A stretch of 64,000 nt of DNA from CAYNXB01 sp964401045. GTDB taxonomy: Bacteria; Pseudomonadota; Alphaproteobacteria; Sphingomonadales; Sphingomonadaceae. Location: assembly GCA_964401045.1 (NCBI GenBank), contig CAYNXB010000008.1:1-64000 (forward strand), given 5' to 3'. Below the pieces are notes generated by a model. It saw nothing but the letters and a program-made list of their open reading frames with translations. It was not told the DNA's origin and ran no database searches. This document shows positions 7,614 through 16,022 of the stretch, piece after piece (within the stretch, counting starts at the first letter, position 1; the number at the start of each line of letters is the position of its first letter). Position numbers and translations under genes: made by a program.

Positions 7614-8417
7614 TCAGGGGTTCCGGAACTCAGGCGGGCTATAGCCGAACTTTTCGTTTCGGCGCAGCAGGATATCGGCCTGGTGGGGCATCGCGGCCCA
7701 TAATGCGCGCGTGTAGCGCTCGTAGTGTTGCGCGAAGCGCGTGATCTGGGCGCGGTCCATGCCCGCGCGGCCCGAGGCGGCCACCGCCTCCTGTTCCTGG
7801 CGCAGGCGGGATTCGATCACCGTTTCCCAGCCCGGCACCTCGATCGAGACCAGCAGGTCGAGCCGTCGCCACAGCGGATCGTAGGCGCGTTCGAGCGCGG
7901 CGCTGGACCACGCGAACCACGCGCCATCGGAGTCGCATTCGGCTTCGAGCTCGTTGATCGGGCTCGACCAGGGGGGAAGGTCATCCGACCGCAAACCGAC
8001 GCACCAGCCTTCGAGCACGATGACGTCGGCGCGGCCGGCGAAGGTGGGCCACTGGTGGCGCGGGAGCCGGTCGTCGACGAGCTTGTCGAACCGCGGCAAG
8101 GCAGTTTCGCCGTCGCCCGCGAGCGCGGCGAGCGTGGTTTCGAGCAACGCCACGTCGTGTGTGCCCGGCACGCCGCGCGTTCCGCACATCGGATGCACTT
8201 CGCGCGCCAATCGCTCGCGTTCGGCCTTGGTTAGGTAGAAATCGTCGAGCGACAGCAGCACGCTGCGCAGGCCGCCGCGATCGAGGTCGGCCACGATCAG
8301 CTTGGCGAGCGTCGACTTGCCCGCACCCTGCGCACCATTGAGCCCGACGAGGGACGGCTTGCTCAATCCGGCGATGCGTTCGGCGACGAGCGCGCCGGTC
8401 GCGTCTGCGTCAGGCAC
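7614..8417 (-). CDS. P-loop kinase, D-glycerate 3-kinase (GLYK)-like
   Basis: 267 residues. Walker A is GLNGAQGAGKST near residue 27, followed by LSLDDFYLTKAERERLA, HPMCGTRGVPGTHD and VIVLEGWCVG, the pattern of the plant-type glycerate kinase / phosphoribulokinase-uridine kinase superfamily. The likely reaction is ATP-dependent phosphorylation of D-glycerate to 3-phosphoglycerate; related E. coli proteins of this group have poorly known substrates. The start overlaps the end of the Nudix gene by 8 bases, and the stop lies 8 bases before the reductase gene, so the three are probably one transcript. Confidence 0.78.
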   Translation of the reverse strand: MPDADATGALVAERIAGLSKPSLVGLNGAQGAGKSTLAKLIVADLDRGGLRSVLLSLDDFYLTKAERERLAREVHPMCGTRGVPGTHDVALLETTLAALAGDGETALPRFDKLVDDRLPRHQWPTFAGRADVIVLEGWCVGLRSDDLPPWSSPINELEAECDSDGAWFAWSSAALERAYDPLWRRLDLLVSIEVPGWETVIESRLRQEQEAVAASGRAGMDRAQITRFAQHYERYTRALWAAMPHQADILLRRNEKFGYSPPEFRNP

Positions 8418-8946
8418 CGGCGAGGTATCCCCCCGCGAGCAGCAACAGCAGCTTCACGTCAGCCGCGCAGCCGCGCGCGCGGCATACCCCGACAAACGCC
8501 GCGACTTCGCCCAACGGCACCCGGTGCACAGTGATGTTCTCGCCTTCGACGCCGCCGCCGTCGCTCACTTTGGTGAGCCCGCTCGCGCGCATCAGCGTAA
8601 AGCTCTCGCTGACCATGCCGGGTGAGGACCAGAATTCGCCCAGCGGCTCGATCGTCGCAGCGCGGTAGCCGGTTTCTTCCTCCAGCTCACGCGCCGCGGT
8701 GTCCGCGTCGCTCTCCTGCTCGTCTTGATCGCCGATCAGCCCGGCGGGCAGCTCGATGCACGCGCGCCCGAGCGGCACGCGATATTGCTCGACCAGCAGC
8801 ACATGACCTTCGTCTATCGCCAGAATCGCCGCGGCGCGGATGCCGCGCGTGCGCGAGACATATTCCCACCGGCCGCGCTGCTTGGCGGCGATGAACTTGC
8901 CCTGCCAGCGGATTTCTTCGGGAGCGTCTGCGTCAGGAACCGGCAT
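8410..8946 (-). CDS. Nudix hydrolase, ADP-ribose pyrophosphatase-like
   Basis: 178 residues with a complete Nudix box: G, five residues, E, seven residues, then RELEEETGY, matching GX5EX7REUXEEXGU. LLVEQYRVPLGRACIELPAG upstream of the box is typical of the ADP-ribose diphosphatase subgroup. It is expected to hydrolyse ADP-ribose or a related nucleoside diphosphate sugar, with Mg2+ held by the Glu residues of the box. It overlaps the following kinase gene by 8 bases and lies 10 bases after the TPM-domain gene. Confidence 0.85.
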   Translation of the reverse strand: MPVPDADAPEEIRWQGKFIAAKQRGRWEYVSRTRGIRAAAILAIDEGHVLLVEQYRVPLGRACIELPAGLIGDQDEQESDADTAARELEEETGYRAATIEPLGEFWSSPGMVSESFTLMRASGLTKVSDGGGVEGENITVHRVPLGEVAAFVGVCRARGCAADVKLLLLLAGGYLAGA

Positions 8947-8956
8947 GTGCCGACCC

Positions 8957-9631
8957 TTAGAGTTCGATCAGGCGGTCCGGCAACTCATTGGTGTCATCGG
9001 CATCACGCGGAAAATGTTCGGTGAGCACTTTGCCGACCTCGGCGACCGCCGCGGCCATGCCCGCGCCGCAGCCCCCGCGCTTCATTTCCCCCAGCATCGC
9101 TGTCATCGCGTCGCCCCAGGTCTCGGGCGAGACCCTGGAGGCGATCGCCGCATCGGCGACGATTTCCGCCCGGTGCTCGCGCATCGAGAGGTAGATCAGC
9201 ACCCCGGTACGCCCGCGGGTGCGGCGTTCGGCGCCGACCTTGAACAGGCTCACCGCGCGCAGGCGCACGCGCTTGGTCTTGATCGGGCCGGGAATGAGCA
9301 GGAACTTGAGCGGCGGCCACAGCTGGATCAGCCACATCCCGCCGAACTTGAGGATGCCGACCGTGAGCGCCAGCCCGAAGATCCCGCGCGGGGTCCACTC
9401 GTTGTTCCAGCCGCCGATCACCCGGTCGACCAGCCCGAGGTAAAAGTCGGGGAAGAAGGTCAACACGGCGATCGCGGTGAACGCGACGATTGCCGACCAC
9501 GCCAGCGCCACGTCGCTGTAGCCGTCCGATCGGTCGGCGACGACGGTGACGATCTCGCCCGCCGTCGTGCTTTCCGCCTCGGCGACCGCCGCCGAGACCA
9601 GGGTGTGCTCGTTCTCGCCTACGTGTGCCAT
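8957..9631 (-). CDS. TPM-domain membrane protein (second of a pair)
   Basis: 224 residues. The N-terminus (VSAAVAEAESTTAGEIVTVVADRSDGYSD read in parts) and the C-terminal half (GVLIYLSMREHRAEIVADAA) are TPM_phosphatase-domain features; two hydrophobic segments at about residues 43-62 and 82-105 are predicted membrane helices. The ATG at 9631 was preferred over a GTG one codon earlier because it overlaps the previous stop (TGATG) and has GGGGAG upstream. The function of bacterial TPM proteins is not established; their recurrent neighbours are LemA proteins, as here. Confidence 0.75.
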   Translation of the reverse strand: MAHVGENEHTLVSAAVAEAESTTAGEIVTVVADRSDGYSDVALAWSAIVAFTAIAVLTFFPDFYLGLVDRVIGGWNNEWTPRGIFGLALTVGILKFGGMWLIQLWPPLKFLLIPGPIKTKRVRLRAVSLFKVGAERRTRGRTGVLIYLSMREHRAEIVADAAIASRVSPETWGDAMTAMLGEMKRGGCGAGMAAAVAEVGKVLTEHFPRDADDTNELPDRLIEL

Positions 9632-10458
9632 CACCAGCTCCCCGAAGCGCCGCCACCGCCGAAGCTGCCGCCCCCGCCAGAGAAGCCGCCACCGCCGCCG
9701 CCGAAGCCGCCAAACCCTCCACCGCTCGAGGAGCCGCCACTCCTACCGCCGCTCATGGCCGCGTTGATCGCGGTCCACAGCAGCACGTCGCCCACCGCGC
9801 CGGCCACTCCGTGGCGTCCGCGATGGCGTCGCCCGCCCGCGCGGCCGACCAGCGGCAGCACGATGAAGAACGCGATGAACAGCATCCACAGCACCGCGCC
9901 GATCGGGAAGCCGTTCCTCTGGGGGCGCTCCTGCGCCTTGGCGGCGATCGCGCGCGCCTCGGCCTCGGGAAGCTGCATCTGGTGGATCAGCGCGTCGGTC
10001 CCGGCGACGATGCCGCCCGGCATGTCGCCCCCCTTGAAGCGCGGCAGGATCTCATTGTTGATTATGAGGAACGAGAGGCCGTCGGTGATGATCGGCTCCA
10101 TCCCGAAGCCGACCTCGATGCGGACCTTGCGCTCATTCGGGGCGACAAGCAGCAGCACGCCGTCGTTGCGTTCCTTATCGCCGATCGCCCACGCTCGGCC
10201 GAGTTGGTAGCCGTAGTCGGAAATCTCGTACCCCTGCAGGTCCGGGATCGTTGCGACGACGAGCTGCCGCTGCGACTGCGTCTCGAGCGCCGCGAGCTTC
10301 TGGTTGAGGCTTGCCTCGACATCGTCGGGAATGACATTCGCAGCATCGACGACCCTGCCGGTGAGGGGCGGGAATTCAGGAGCGGCAGCCGCCGGTGTCG
10401 CCCCAAAAAACAGCAGGGCGAGCACTGGCAGCAACAACACCACGATCAGGCGCCGCAT
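9631..10458 (-). CDS. TPM-domain (YgcG-type) exported membrane protein with Gly-rich tail
   Basis: 275 residues. A signal peptide (MRRLIVVLLLPVLALLFFGA, cleaved near AAAAPEF) precedes a TPM domain (about 30-155: LTGRVVDAANVIP, RNDGVLLLVAPNERKVRIEVG). One transmembrane helix follows at about 185-205, and then a C-terminal tail made almost only of Gly, Ser and Phe (SGGGFGGFGGGG and so on). That tail is standard in the family and is low-complexity, not a sequencing artefact. The gene forms a unit with LemA upstream and the second TPM protein downstream (1-base overlap). The trio's role in the envelope is unknown. Confidence 0.8.
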   Translation of the reverse strand: MRRLIVVLLLPVLALLFFGATPAAAAPEFPPLTGRVVDAANVIPDDVEASLNQKLAALETQSQRQLVVATIPDLQGYEISDYGYQLGRAWAIGDKERNDGVLLLVAPNERKVRIEVGFGMEPIITDGLSFLIINNEILPRFKGGDMPGGIVAGTDALIHQMQLPEAEARAIAAKAQERPQRNGFPIGAVLWMLFIAFFIVLPLVGRAGGRRHRGRHGVAGAVGDVLLWTAINAAMSGGRSGGSSSGGGFGGFGGGGGGFSGGGGSFGGGGASGSW

Positions 10459-10485
10459 CGGCGCGACCCTCCTTTGGGTAATGGC

Positions 10486-11094
10486 CTAGAGCTTGCCTTC
10501 GAGGCTCGGGGCCGCTTCGGCGCCGGGCGTCACCGCCTGATACGGCACCATCGGGTCGGAACCGTAGATCACATTGGCGGCGATCGTCGCGGGGAAGGTG
10601 CGGATCGTCGTGTTATACTGCCGCACCGCCTCATTGTAGTCGCGTATCGAGATGCGGACGCGGTTCTCCTGCCCCTCGAGCTGGCTCTGCAGCATCTGGT
10701 AGTTGGTGATGCTCTTGAGCTCGGGATAGGCTTCCACGTTGGCGAGCAGGCGGCCGAAGCCGGCGAGCGAGCCGGACAGCTGGTTCTGCGCGGCCTGGAA
10801 CTCGGCCATCTTCGCCGGATCGGTCAGGTCGTCGCCCGAGAGCTGGATGCTGGTCGCCTTGGCCCGCGCTTCGATCACGCCGGTGAGGATGCCCCTTTCC
10901 TGGTCGGCGGCGCCCTTGGCGACGGCGGCGAGGTTGGGGACGAGGTTGGCGCGTTCCTGGAACGCGGCCTGGACGTCCGCCCATTTGGCCTTGGCGTTCT
11001 CCTCTGCCGTCGGCACGCTGTTGATGCCGCACGATGCGAGCGCGCCGGCGCCGGCGATGGCGAGCACGAAACGGGTGATCTGCGAGAGTTTCAT
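10486..11094 (-). CDS. LemA family lipoprotein
   Basis: 202 residues. A lipoprotein signal with LASC, Cys22 being the predicted lipidated residue, precedes a LemA four-helix domain: WADVQAAFQERANLVPNL, then YPELKSITNYQMLQSQLEGQENRV, DYNEAVRQYNTTIRTFP. LemA proteins sit in the envelope, and their function is unclear. First gene of the lemA-TPM-TPM group; the first TPM gene begins 27 bases after its stop. Confidence 0.88.
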   Translation of the reverse strand: MKLSQITRFVLAIAGAGALASCGINSVPTAEENAKAKWADVQAAFQERANLVPNLAAVAKGAADQERGILTGVIEARAKATSIQLSGDDLTDPAKMAEFQAAQNQLSGSLAGFGRLLANVEAYPELKSITNYQMLQSQLEGQENRVRISIRDYNEAVRQYNTTIRTFPATIAANVIYGSDPMVPYQAVTPGAEAAPSLEGKL

Positions 11095-11215
11095 CGAAAG
11101 AAATCCCCTTCCAGGCGACTGTGTTGTCTATGTAGCACAGCGCGAACGCCTTTCAAGCGGTTGTCCGAGCCTTGGCGTTATGGCACCTTTGGCGGAAGGA
11201 TAAAGGGAGGCTGCC

Positions 11216-11632
11216 ATGTCGCTAGTTAGCGAATTCCGGACATTCATTGCGCGCGGCAACGTGCTCGATCTTGCGATCGGCGTGATTATCGGCGCGGCGT
11301 TCGGCAAGATCGTGACCTCGATGACTGACGATTTGCTGATGCCTCTGATCGGGCGCATCTTCGGCGGGCTCGATTTTTCGGATCAGTACATCGTGCTCAG
11401 CGGAGCCCCGGCGCCCGGCACTTCGCTTGAGGCGGCGCGCGCGGGCGGGGCGAATGTGCTCGCATGGGGGTCGTTCGTCAGCGCAGCGATCAACTTCCTG
11501 ATCCTCGCATGGATCATCTTCCTGATCGTCAAGGCTGCCAACAAGGCGCTCGGCAAGGCGGAGGACGCGCCGGCCGGCCCCACAGATATCGACCTGCTGA
11601 CCGAGATTCGCGACGAGTTGAAGAAGCGCTGA
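11216..11632 (+). CDS. mscL: Large-conductance mechanosensitive channel MscL
   Basis: 138 residues, normal for MscL. The N-terminal amphipathic helix and TM1 read [20 protein letters not shown] and [21 protein letters not shown], the pore-lining glycine-rich helix. TM2 is at about residues 85-107 ([17 protein letters not shown]), and the cytoplasmic C-terminal helix ends [12 protein letters not shown]. It forms a homopentameric pore in the inner membrane that opens under hypo-osmotic shock. Start at ATG 11216, preceded by GGGAGG. A single-gene unit; a short TAAGCC/GGCTTA hairpin after the stop may be a weak terminator. Confidence 0.95.
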   Translation: MSLVSEFRTFIARGNVLDLAIGVIIGAAFGKIVTSMTDDLLMPLIGRIFGGLDFSDQYIVLSGAPAPGTSLEAARAGGANVLAWGSFVSAAINFLILAWIIFLIVKAANKALGKAEDAPAGPTDIDLLTEIRDELKKR

Positions 11633-11707
11633 TACACTTCACATTAAGCCAGGAAGGCTTATATCGGCAGCGTCGGTTTCGGCCGACTATGGCGATAAAT
11701 GGTAGCG

Positions 11708-11713
11708 TATAAT
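11708..11713 (+). promoter_or_regulatory. -10 element of the tmRNA promoter
   Basis: A perfect TATAAT at 11708-11713 lies about 6 bases before the first bases that can belong to the acceptor piece of the tmRNA. A possible -35 (CCGACT, 11683-11688) is 19 bases upstream and weak. Confidence 0.5.
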
Positions 11714-11718
11714 AGACC

Positions 11719-12016
11719 CAACGGACCCGGGGGCAGTACCCGGCGGCTCCACCAAAATCCCCGCGCAAGCGGGGGTCCTGACGGGGCCGAACCAGGATCG
11801 ACGTGTGTTGAAAAGCGCTGTTTTTGCCCGGGCTGAGTACCCCGTAAAACTGTTCAAAACCCACAAGTGCCAACGATAACGAAGCACTTGCTCTCGCCGC
11901 GTAATGTGACGGCCTAACGGCCTGAATTTACAAAGCTAAGAGCACGGTTCGGACCGAACCGGGTAACAGAATCGGAAACCGGGCGTCCGGGGGTACGTAG
12001 CAACAGAAACCCCCAC
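11719..12016 (+). ncRNA. ssrA: Transfer-messenger RNA, permuted two-piece alphaproteobacterial type
   Basis: The gene is circularly permuted. The acceptor piece comes first and ends CGGCTCCACCA (CCA at 11752-11754). A spacer to about 11782 follows, then the coding piece starting GGGGCCGAACCAGGATCGACG (11783 on, read in parts). GGGGCCG pairs with CGGCTCC to form the acceptor stem. The tag frame from 11869 reads GCC AAC GAT AAC GAA and so on to TAA at 11902-11904, giving the tag ANDNEALALAA with the usual C-terminal LAA-type degradation signal. Downstream hairpins (for example around 11946-11961) and the GGGGG/CCCCC pairing near 11991-12015 suggest the 3' end near 12016. Both outer ends are approximate. 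It rescues stalled ribosomes with SmpB. Confidence 0.88.
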
Positions 12017-12032
12017 CTTCCTTCAGCTGAGC

Positions 12033-12296
12033 CTATTCCGCCGGAACTGCGACCAGCTGTTCCTCTTCCGCCCGTTCGCGCTCCAGGCGCAGGGCGTCGA
12101 GGATCTTGGCGCCGGCAAGGAACACCGCGCCGGTGCAGGCAAGGAACAGCAGCTTGCCGCCGAAGCCCGGATATTGGTGCAGGTAGACGATGCCGCGCTC
12201 GCACGCGCCAAGGCCCAGCGCGTAGATCACCAGATACGCCTCGATCCGCGTCTTGATTACGAACAATCGTTTGAGCTTGCCGAGCATACGTCCCAT
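12033..12296 (-). CDS. Small conserved membrane protein, unknown function
   Basis: 87 residues, not recognised by name. A basic N-terminus (MGRMLGKLKRLFVIKTRIEA) leads into a hydrophobic segment (AYLVIYALGLGA, about 20-31), then GIVYLHQYPGFGGK, a second hydrophobic segment (LLFLACTGAVFLAGA, about 49-63) and a charged C-terminal helix rich in Glu and Arg. The layout suggests a two-helix inner-membrane protein. It stands alone between the tmRNA gene and astB, in the same direction as astB but 99 bases away. Codon use matches the neighbours. Confidence 0.6.
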   Translation of the reverse strand: MGRMLGKLKRLFVIKTRIEAYLVIYALGLGACERGIVYLHQYPGFGGKLLFLACTGAVFLAGAKILDALRLERERAEEEQLVAVPAE

Positions 12297-12395
12297 TTTC
12301 CCTTAACGGGCAACAGTGCAACGAGCATGCCACACACGGTGTTCCGGTCAACTCGGTGGTTAACGCAAAGCGCGATTGTAAGGCCCGCCGACAGG

Positions 12396-13646
12396 TCAGA
12401 GAAGCGCGGAAAGGTCCAGTTCTTCCAGCAGCTTGGCGCGCGCGGCAACAACCGTCTGGCGTAGCGAGTCGCGCCCGAGGTCCCTGGTCTCGATCTGCTC
12501 GGGCCAGTGCGCGGCGATCACGCGCTCGAGTCGATCGGCCCTGGCCTGGTCGAGCAGGAAGCGCGAATCGACCGTTGCCGGATCTGCGACCACGCGCAGC
12601 CGCAGGCACGCGGGGCCGCCGCCATTGGCCATCGACTGCCGCACATCGACCGGGAGCACGTGGCGGATCGCGCCGTTGCCGCTGACCAGCCCCTCGAGAA
12701 AGCCCCGCACCTTCTCGTTCGCCCAGGCTTCGGTCGGCACGATCAGCGTCATGCCTGCGCGATCTGGCACCGTGACGAGCTGGGCGTTGAACAGGTAGGT
12801 GCGGATCGCGGTCGGCAGGTCGACTGCACTGTCTGGCACAACGACGATTTCGGCCGCGGGAAACTTCGCGCGGATGTCGTCGAACAGTGCGTCCGGGTCG
12901 GCGAAGGCGCGTTCGTGCGCGAACAGCACATGCTCGTTGGCCACCGCGACCACGTCATTGTGGAATGCGCCGGCGGCAATCGCTTCGGGGCTCTGCTCGG
13001 CGAACACTGTGCGCTTGGCATCGAGCCGGTGCAGCCGTGCGACCGCACGGCTCGCCTGCTCATGCTGCCGCGCGGGGAACGGCCCCCCGCCGCGCCCGTA
13101 GACGAAGATTTCGATGCCCGGCGCACCGTGACTTTCGGCAAGCCGCATGTGGTTCGCCGCGCCTTCGTCGCCGAAAGTCGGCGGGATCGCGGAGTGCAGC
13201 GCGAAGTGCGCCTCGTCGGCGAACGCGAGCGCAAGCTGGCGCGCGGTATCGGGCCATTCCTGCGCGCGGTGCGGCATGGTGACGAGGTTCGCGGGGGTCA
13301 GGTGGCACCTGCCGTCCGCGGTGTCTGGCGCGGGGCTGATGGTGGCGGCGTTGGCGGTCCACATTGCGCTTGCCGACCATGCGGCGGCCGTGAGTCGCGG
13401 ATCGGTCGTTTCCTCCGCGCCGAGCGCGGGAAGGAACGCTGCGTTCGGGCGCGGCAATGGCAGCAGGAACCCTTGCGCCAGCCCGAGCGCGAGATTGTGT
13501 CGCATCTTGGTGAGGCCCTGCAAGGCGGCCTCGCGCGGATAGGCGGTATCGCCCGCGTGAGCGGTGGCGGCGAGGTTGCCGAGGCTCAATCCGGCGTAGT
13601 TGTGCGTGGGGCCGATGATTCCGTCGAAGTTGATTTCGGTCAGCAC
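12396..13646 (-). CDS. astB: N-succinylarginine dihydrolase AstB
   Basis: 416 residues. Family signatures: NFDGIIGPTHNYAGLSLGN at the start, ALHSAIPPTFGDEGAANHMR in the middle and SMANGGGPACLRLRV near the C-terminus, which carry the guanidine-binding and catalytic residues of this amidinotransferase-fold enzyme. Reaction: N2-succinylarginine to N2-succinylornithine, two ammonia and CO2, the second step of the AST pathway for arginine as nitrogen source. It is last in the M20-hydrolase/astA/astB group. A REP-like element separates it from astA, so it may be transcribed with them or partly uncoupled. astC, astD and astE are not in the window. Confidence 0.95.
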   Translation of the reverse strand: MLTEINFDGIIGPTHNYAGLSLGNLAATAHAGDTAYPREAALQGLTKMRHNLALGLAQGFLLPLPRPNAAFLPALGAEETTDPRLTAAAWSASAMWTANAATISPAPDTADGRCHLTPANLVTMPHRAQEWPDTARQLALAFADEAHFALHSAIPPTFGDEGAANHMRLAESHGAPGIEIFVYGRGGGPFPARQHEQASRAVARLHRLDAKRTVFAEQSPEAIAAGAFHNDVVAVANEHVLFAHERAFADPDALFDDIRAKFPAAEIVVVPDSAVDLPTAIRTYLFNAQLVTVPDRAGMTLIVPTEAWANEKVRGFLEGLVSGNGAIRHVLPVDVRQSMANGGGPACLRLRVVADPATVDSRFLLDQARADRLERVIAAHWPEQIETRDLGRDSLRQTVVAARAKLLEELDLSALL

Positions 13647-13654
13647 TTCTAGAT

Positions 13655-13745
13655 CCCGTTCGCCCTGAGCTTGTCGAAGGGCCGCCCTTCGCTTTGCGCT
13701 TCGCAGAAGAAAACCCGGTGCTTCGGCAAGCTCAGCACGAACGGG
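13655..13745. repeat. REP-like inverted repeat between astA and astB
   Basis: Outer arms CCCGTTCGCCCTGAGCTTG (13655 on) and CAAGCTCAGCACGAACGGG (ending 13745) are near-perfect reverse complements, each followed inward by a small second stem (TCGAAGGGC and GTGCTTCGG sides). This GTTCG-CTGAGC-TTGTCGAAG core is a short intergenic repeat I know to be abundant in sphingomonad genomes. A diverged copy lies at 16843-16932. No protein is encoded. Confidence 0.75.
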
Positions 13746-13755
13746 AAGGAACGGC

Positions 13756-14772
13756 TCAAATCGCGATACTCCACACCGTGTCCCCTAGCCCGACACCAAG
13801 CGCCTCCGCCGCGTCTGCATCGATAGCCACGCCTCCATCGATATAGGCATGCCGGCCATAGCAGCAACGGAAGCCGGCGAGCCGCCCGGTGGCGATCAGC
13901 GCCTTGACCGCTTGCGGACCCGGATCGGTCGCGACCACACTCGCCTTCTGAGCTTCCGCGATCGAGCGAACCTTGTCGGTCCGCGCGGTCATCGTCGGGC
14001 CGCCGTCGAAGATGTCGACGTAGCCTTCGTAGGCGAAGCCTTCGTTCTCCAGCATCCGCATCGCGGCGCGGCCGGATGGGTGCGGCAGGCCGATCGCGCC
14101 CCGTGCGGAATCGCTGAGCATGGCGACGTAGACCGGGTGCTTGGGCATCAGGTCCGCGATGAACTGGTTGCCGTTGATGGCATTGAAGTAGTCGGCTTCC
14201 TGGAAAGTCATGCCGAAGAACCGCCCGGCTACCCCGTCCCAGAACGGTGATCCGCCGCGTTCGTCGATGATCCCGCGCAGCTCCGCGAGAATGCGGTCGG
14301 AGAAGCGCGGCCGGTGCATGGCGATGAACAGGTAGCGGCTGCGGGCGAGCAGCATCCCCAGCCCACCGGCGCGCTCCGACGGGTGGAGGAACAGCCCGCC
14401 AACCTCGCTTGCGCCTTCGAGGTCGGTCACCAGGCTGAGCATCTCCGCGCGCACGGTGCGCTGGAGCGCTTCCGAATGCTGGGTCAGCACGGTCATGCGG
14501 TATGAATAAAACGGCCACTGACGGCCCACCTGGGTCATCAACTGAGAGGTGCCGCGCACTTCGTTCGTTTCCGAGCGTTCGAGGACCAGCACGAACTGCT
14601 CGTCACCAAGCTCGTCGGCGTGGTTGGCATAAGCCACCTCAGCTCGCTCGAGCTTGCGAACGAGCGCCTTGCGGTCCGCCGGCAGGTTGGTGAAGCCGCC
14701 GCCGGTAAGCTTGGCCATCTCGTAAAGCGGTTCGAGGTCGCGAGGGTGTGCGGCGCGGATCACGAAGGTCAT
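13756..14772 (-). CDS. astA: Arginine N-succinyltransferase AstA
   Basis: 338 residues from the ATG at 14772, which overlaps the stop of the preceding hydrolase gene (ATGA). A longer open frame upstream is read-through in that gene. Signatures: IRAAHPRDLEPLYEMAKLTG at the N-terminus, SEVGGLFLHPSERAGGLGML, PFWDGVAGRFFGMTFQEADY and ALIATGRLAGFRCCYG. It transfers succinyl from succinyl-CoA to the alpha-amino group of arginine, the first AST step. Length and motifs are normal for the AstA/AruG family. Confidence 0.94.
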   Translation of the reverse strand: MTFVIRAAHPRDLEPLYEMAKLTGGGFTNLPADRKALVRKLERAEVAYANHADELGDEQFVLVLERSETNEVRGTSQLMTQVGRQWPFYSYRMTVLTQHSEALQRTVRAEMLSLVTDLEGASEVGGLFLHPSERAGGLGMLLARSRYLFIAMHRPRFSDRILAELRGIIDERGGSPFWDGVAGRFFGMTFQEADYFNAINGNQFIADLMPKHPVYVAMLSDSARGAIGLPHPSGRAAMRMLENEGFAYEGYVDIFDGGPTMTARTDKVRSIAEAQKASVVATDPGPQAVKALIATGRLAGFRCCYGRHAYIDGGVAIDADAAEALGVGLGDTVWSIAI

Positions 14773-15980
14773 GGCGCGTTCTCCGTCGCGAGGCGATGCA
14801 ACACCAGCGCCGAGAGCGCGGCGCGCTCGGTCAGCGAAGGGACGATCAGGTATTCGTCGGGCGAATGGATCGCGCCGCCGCGCGCGCCCATGGTGTCGAC
14901 CACCGGCACGCCCTGGGCGGCGATATTGTTGCCGTCGCAAACGCCACCGCTCGGGCGCCAGCCGATCTGCTGGCCGAGCTCCGCGCCGCAGCGCTGCACA
15001 AGATCGAACAGCTTCTGCGTCCGCGCGTTGACCGGCTTCGGAGGGCGCGAGATTCCGCCATGGACCGAGATCTTCACGTCGTGCTTCGCGGCGACTTCCA
15101 CGATCAGGTTGTGGAGATCGAGCGGGAATGCCGCGGCCACGGCGTTGCTCCGGGGGCGGATGTTGAACCGCAGCACCGCGAGGTCCGGCACGACGTTGTT
15201 GCCGCTGCCGCCTTCGATCCGTGCCGGGTTGACCGGCATCTCATGGGTCTGGAGCGCGTGAAGCCCGAGCGCCAGCGCAGCAGCGGCGACGACTGCATTG
15301 CGTCCGTCCTCCGGGTTGCGGCCCGCGTGCGCGGAGCGCCCGCGCACCACCAGGGCATAGTTGCCGCTGCCGCCGCGCGCGTGGGCCAGCGTTCCGTCGG
15401 GAAGGGCCGAAGGCTCGTAGGTCAGCGCCGTGGCCTTGCCTTGCGCCAGGCTCTCGATCAGCGCGGCCGAGGAGAGCGAGCCCGTCTCCTCGTCAGAGTT
15501 GATCATCACATCGTAGCCGACGGCGGCCGCCGCTTCGCTCCGTTCAAAGGCTTGCAGCCCGGCAAGCATCAACGCGAGGCCGCCCTTCATGTCCGCCGCG
15601 CCCGGCCCATTGAGCGTACTCTCGTCGCGCCAGCTCGTATGCTGGAAAGGGTGATCCACCGGATAGACCGTATCCATGTGCCCGGTGAGGAGAAAACGGC
15701 GCCCCGCCTCCGGCCTCACGCGAACGACCAGATGCCTGCCGTGCGCCGTCTCGCGCACGTTGCCGGCGCTATCGATCGCCTCGACCGGCCTCGGCTCGAC
15801 CAGCTCGACCTCGCCGGGAAGGGTGGAGAAGGCATCGGCGAGCTCGGACGCTTGCGCGGCCAGCCCGGCGAGATTGCCTGTGCCGCTGTTTATCGCACAC
15901 CAGCGCTCGACCTGAGCGAGCATCGCGGCCTGGTCGATCGGTTCGATCAGCGCCTGTTCGGGTGACGTGAGCGTTTGCAT
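14769..15980 (-). CDS. M20-family metallohydrolase in the arginine succinyltransferase operon
   Basis: 403 residues, a di-zinc M20 (ArgE/DapE/carboxypeptidase G2) enzyme. Metal and catalytic motifs: LLTGHMDTVYP, GPGAADMKGGLALML, INSDEETGS (the catalytic Glu pair) and SGGVCDGNNIAAQG, with a dimerisation lid between (ARGGSGNYALVVRGRSAHAG). It is the first gene of the unit and is joined to astA by an ATGA overlap. This strongly suggests a job in arginine breakdown; removal of succinyl from succinylglutamate or a related N-acyl amino acid, in place of AstE, is an attractive but unproven idea. Carboxypeptidase-G2-type glutamate release is the alternative. Confidence 0.8.
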   Translation of the reverse strand: MQTLTSPEQALIEPIDQAAMLAQVERWCAINSGTGNLAGLAAQASELADAFSTLPGEVELVEPRPVEAIDSAGNVRETAHGRHLVVRVRPEAGRRFLLTGHMDTVYPVDHPFQHTSWRDESTLNGPGAADMKGGLALMLAGLQAFERSEAAAAVGYDVMINSDEETGSLSSAALIESLAQGKATALTYEPSALPDGTLAHARGGSGNYALVVRGRSAHAGRNPEDGRNAVVAAAALALGLHALQTHEMPVNPARIEGGSGNNVVPDLAVLRFNIRPRSNAVAAAFPLDLHNLIVEVAAKHDVKISVHGGISRPPKPVNARTQKLFDLVQRCGAELGQQIGWRPSGGVCDGNNIAAQGVPVVDTMGARGGAIHSPDEYLIVPSLTERAALSALVLHRLATENAP

Positions 15981-16022
15981 CGACGACTTCTAGCGGGGGG
16001 CTCGCGCCAGTCCAACCCCCGG

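Noticed and set aside
9631..9770. Gly-rich coding repeat as a frameshift or sequencing error
   Set aside because: The Gly/Ser/Phe tail is in frame, ends with a normal stop, and such tails are usual for YgcG-type TPM proteins.
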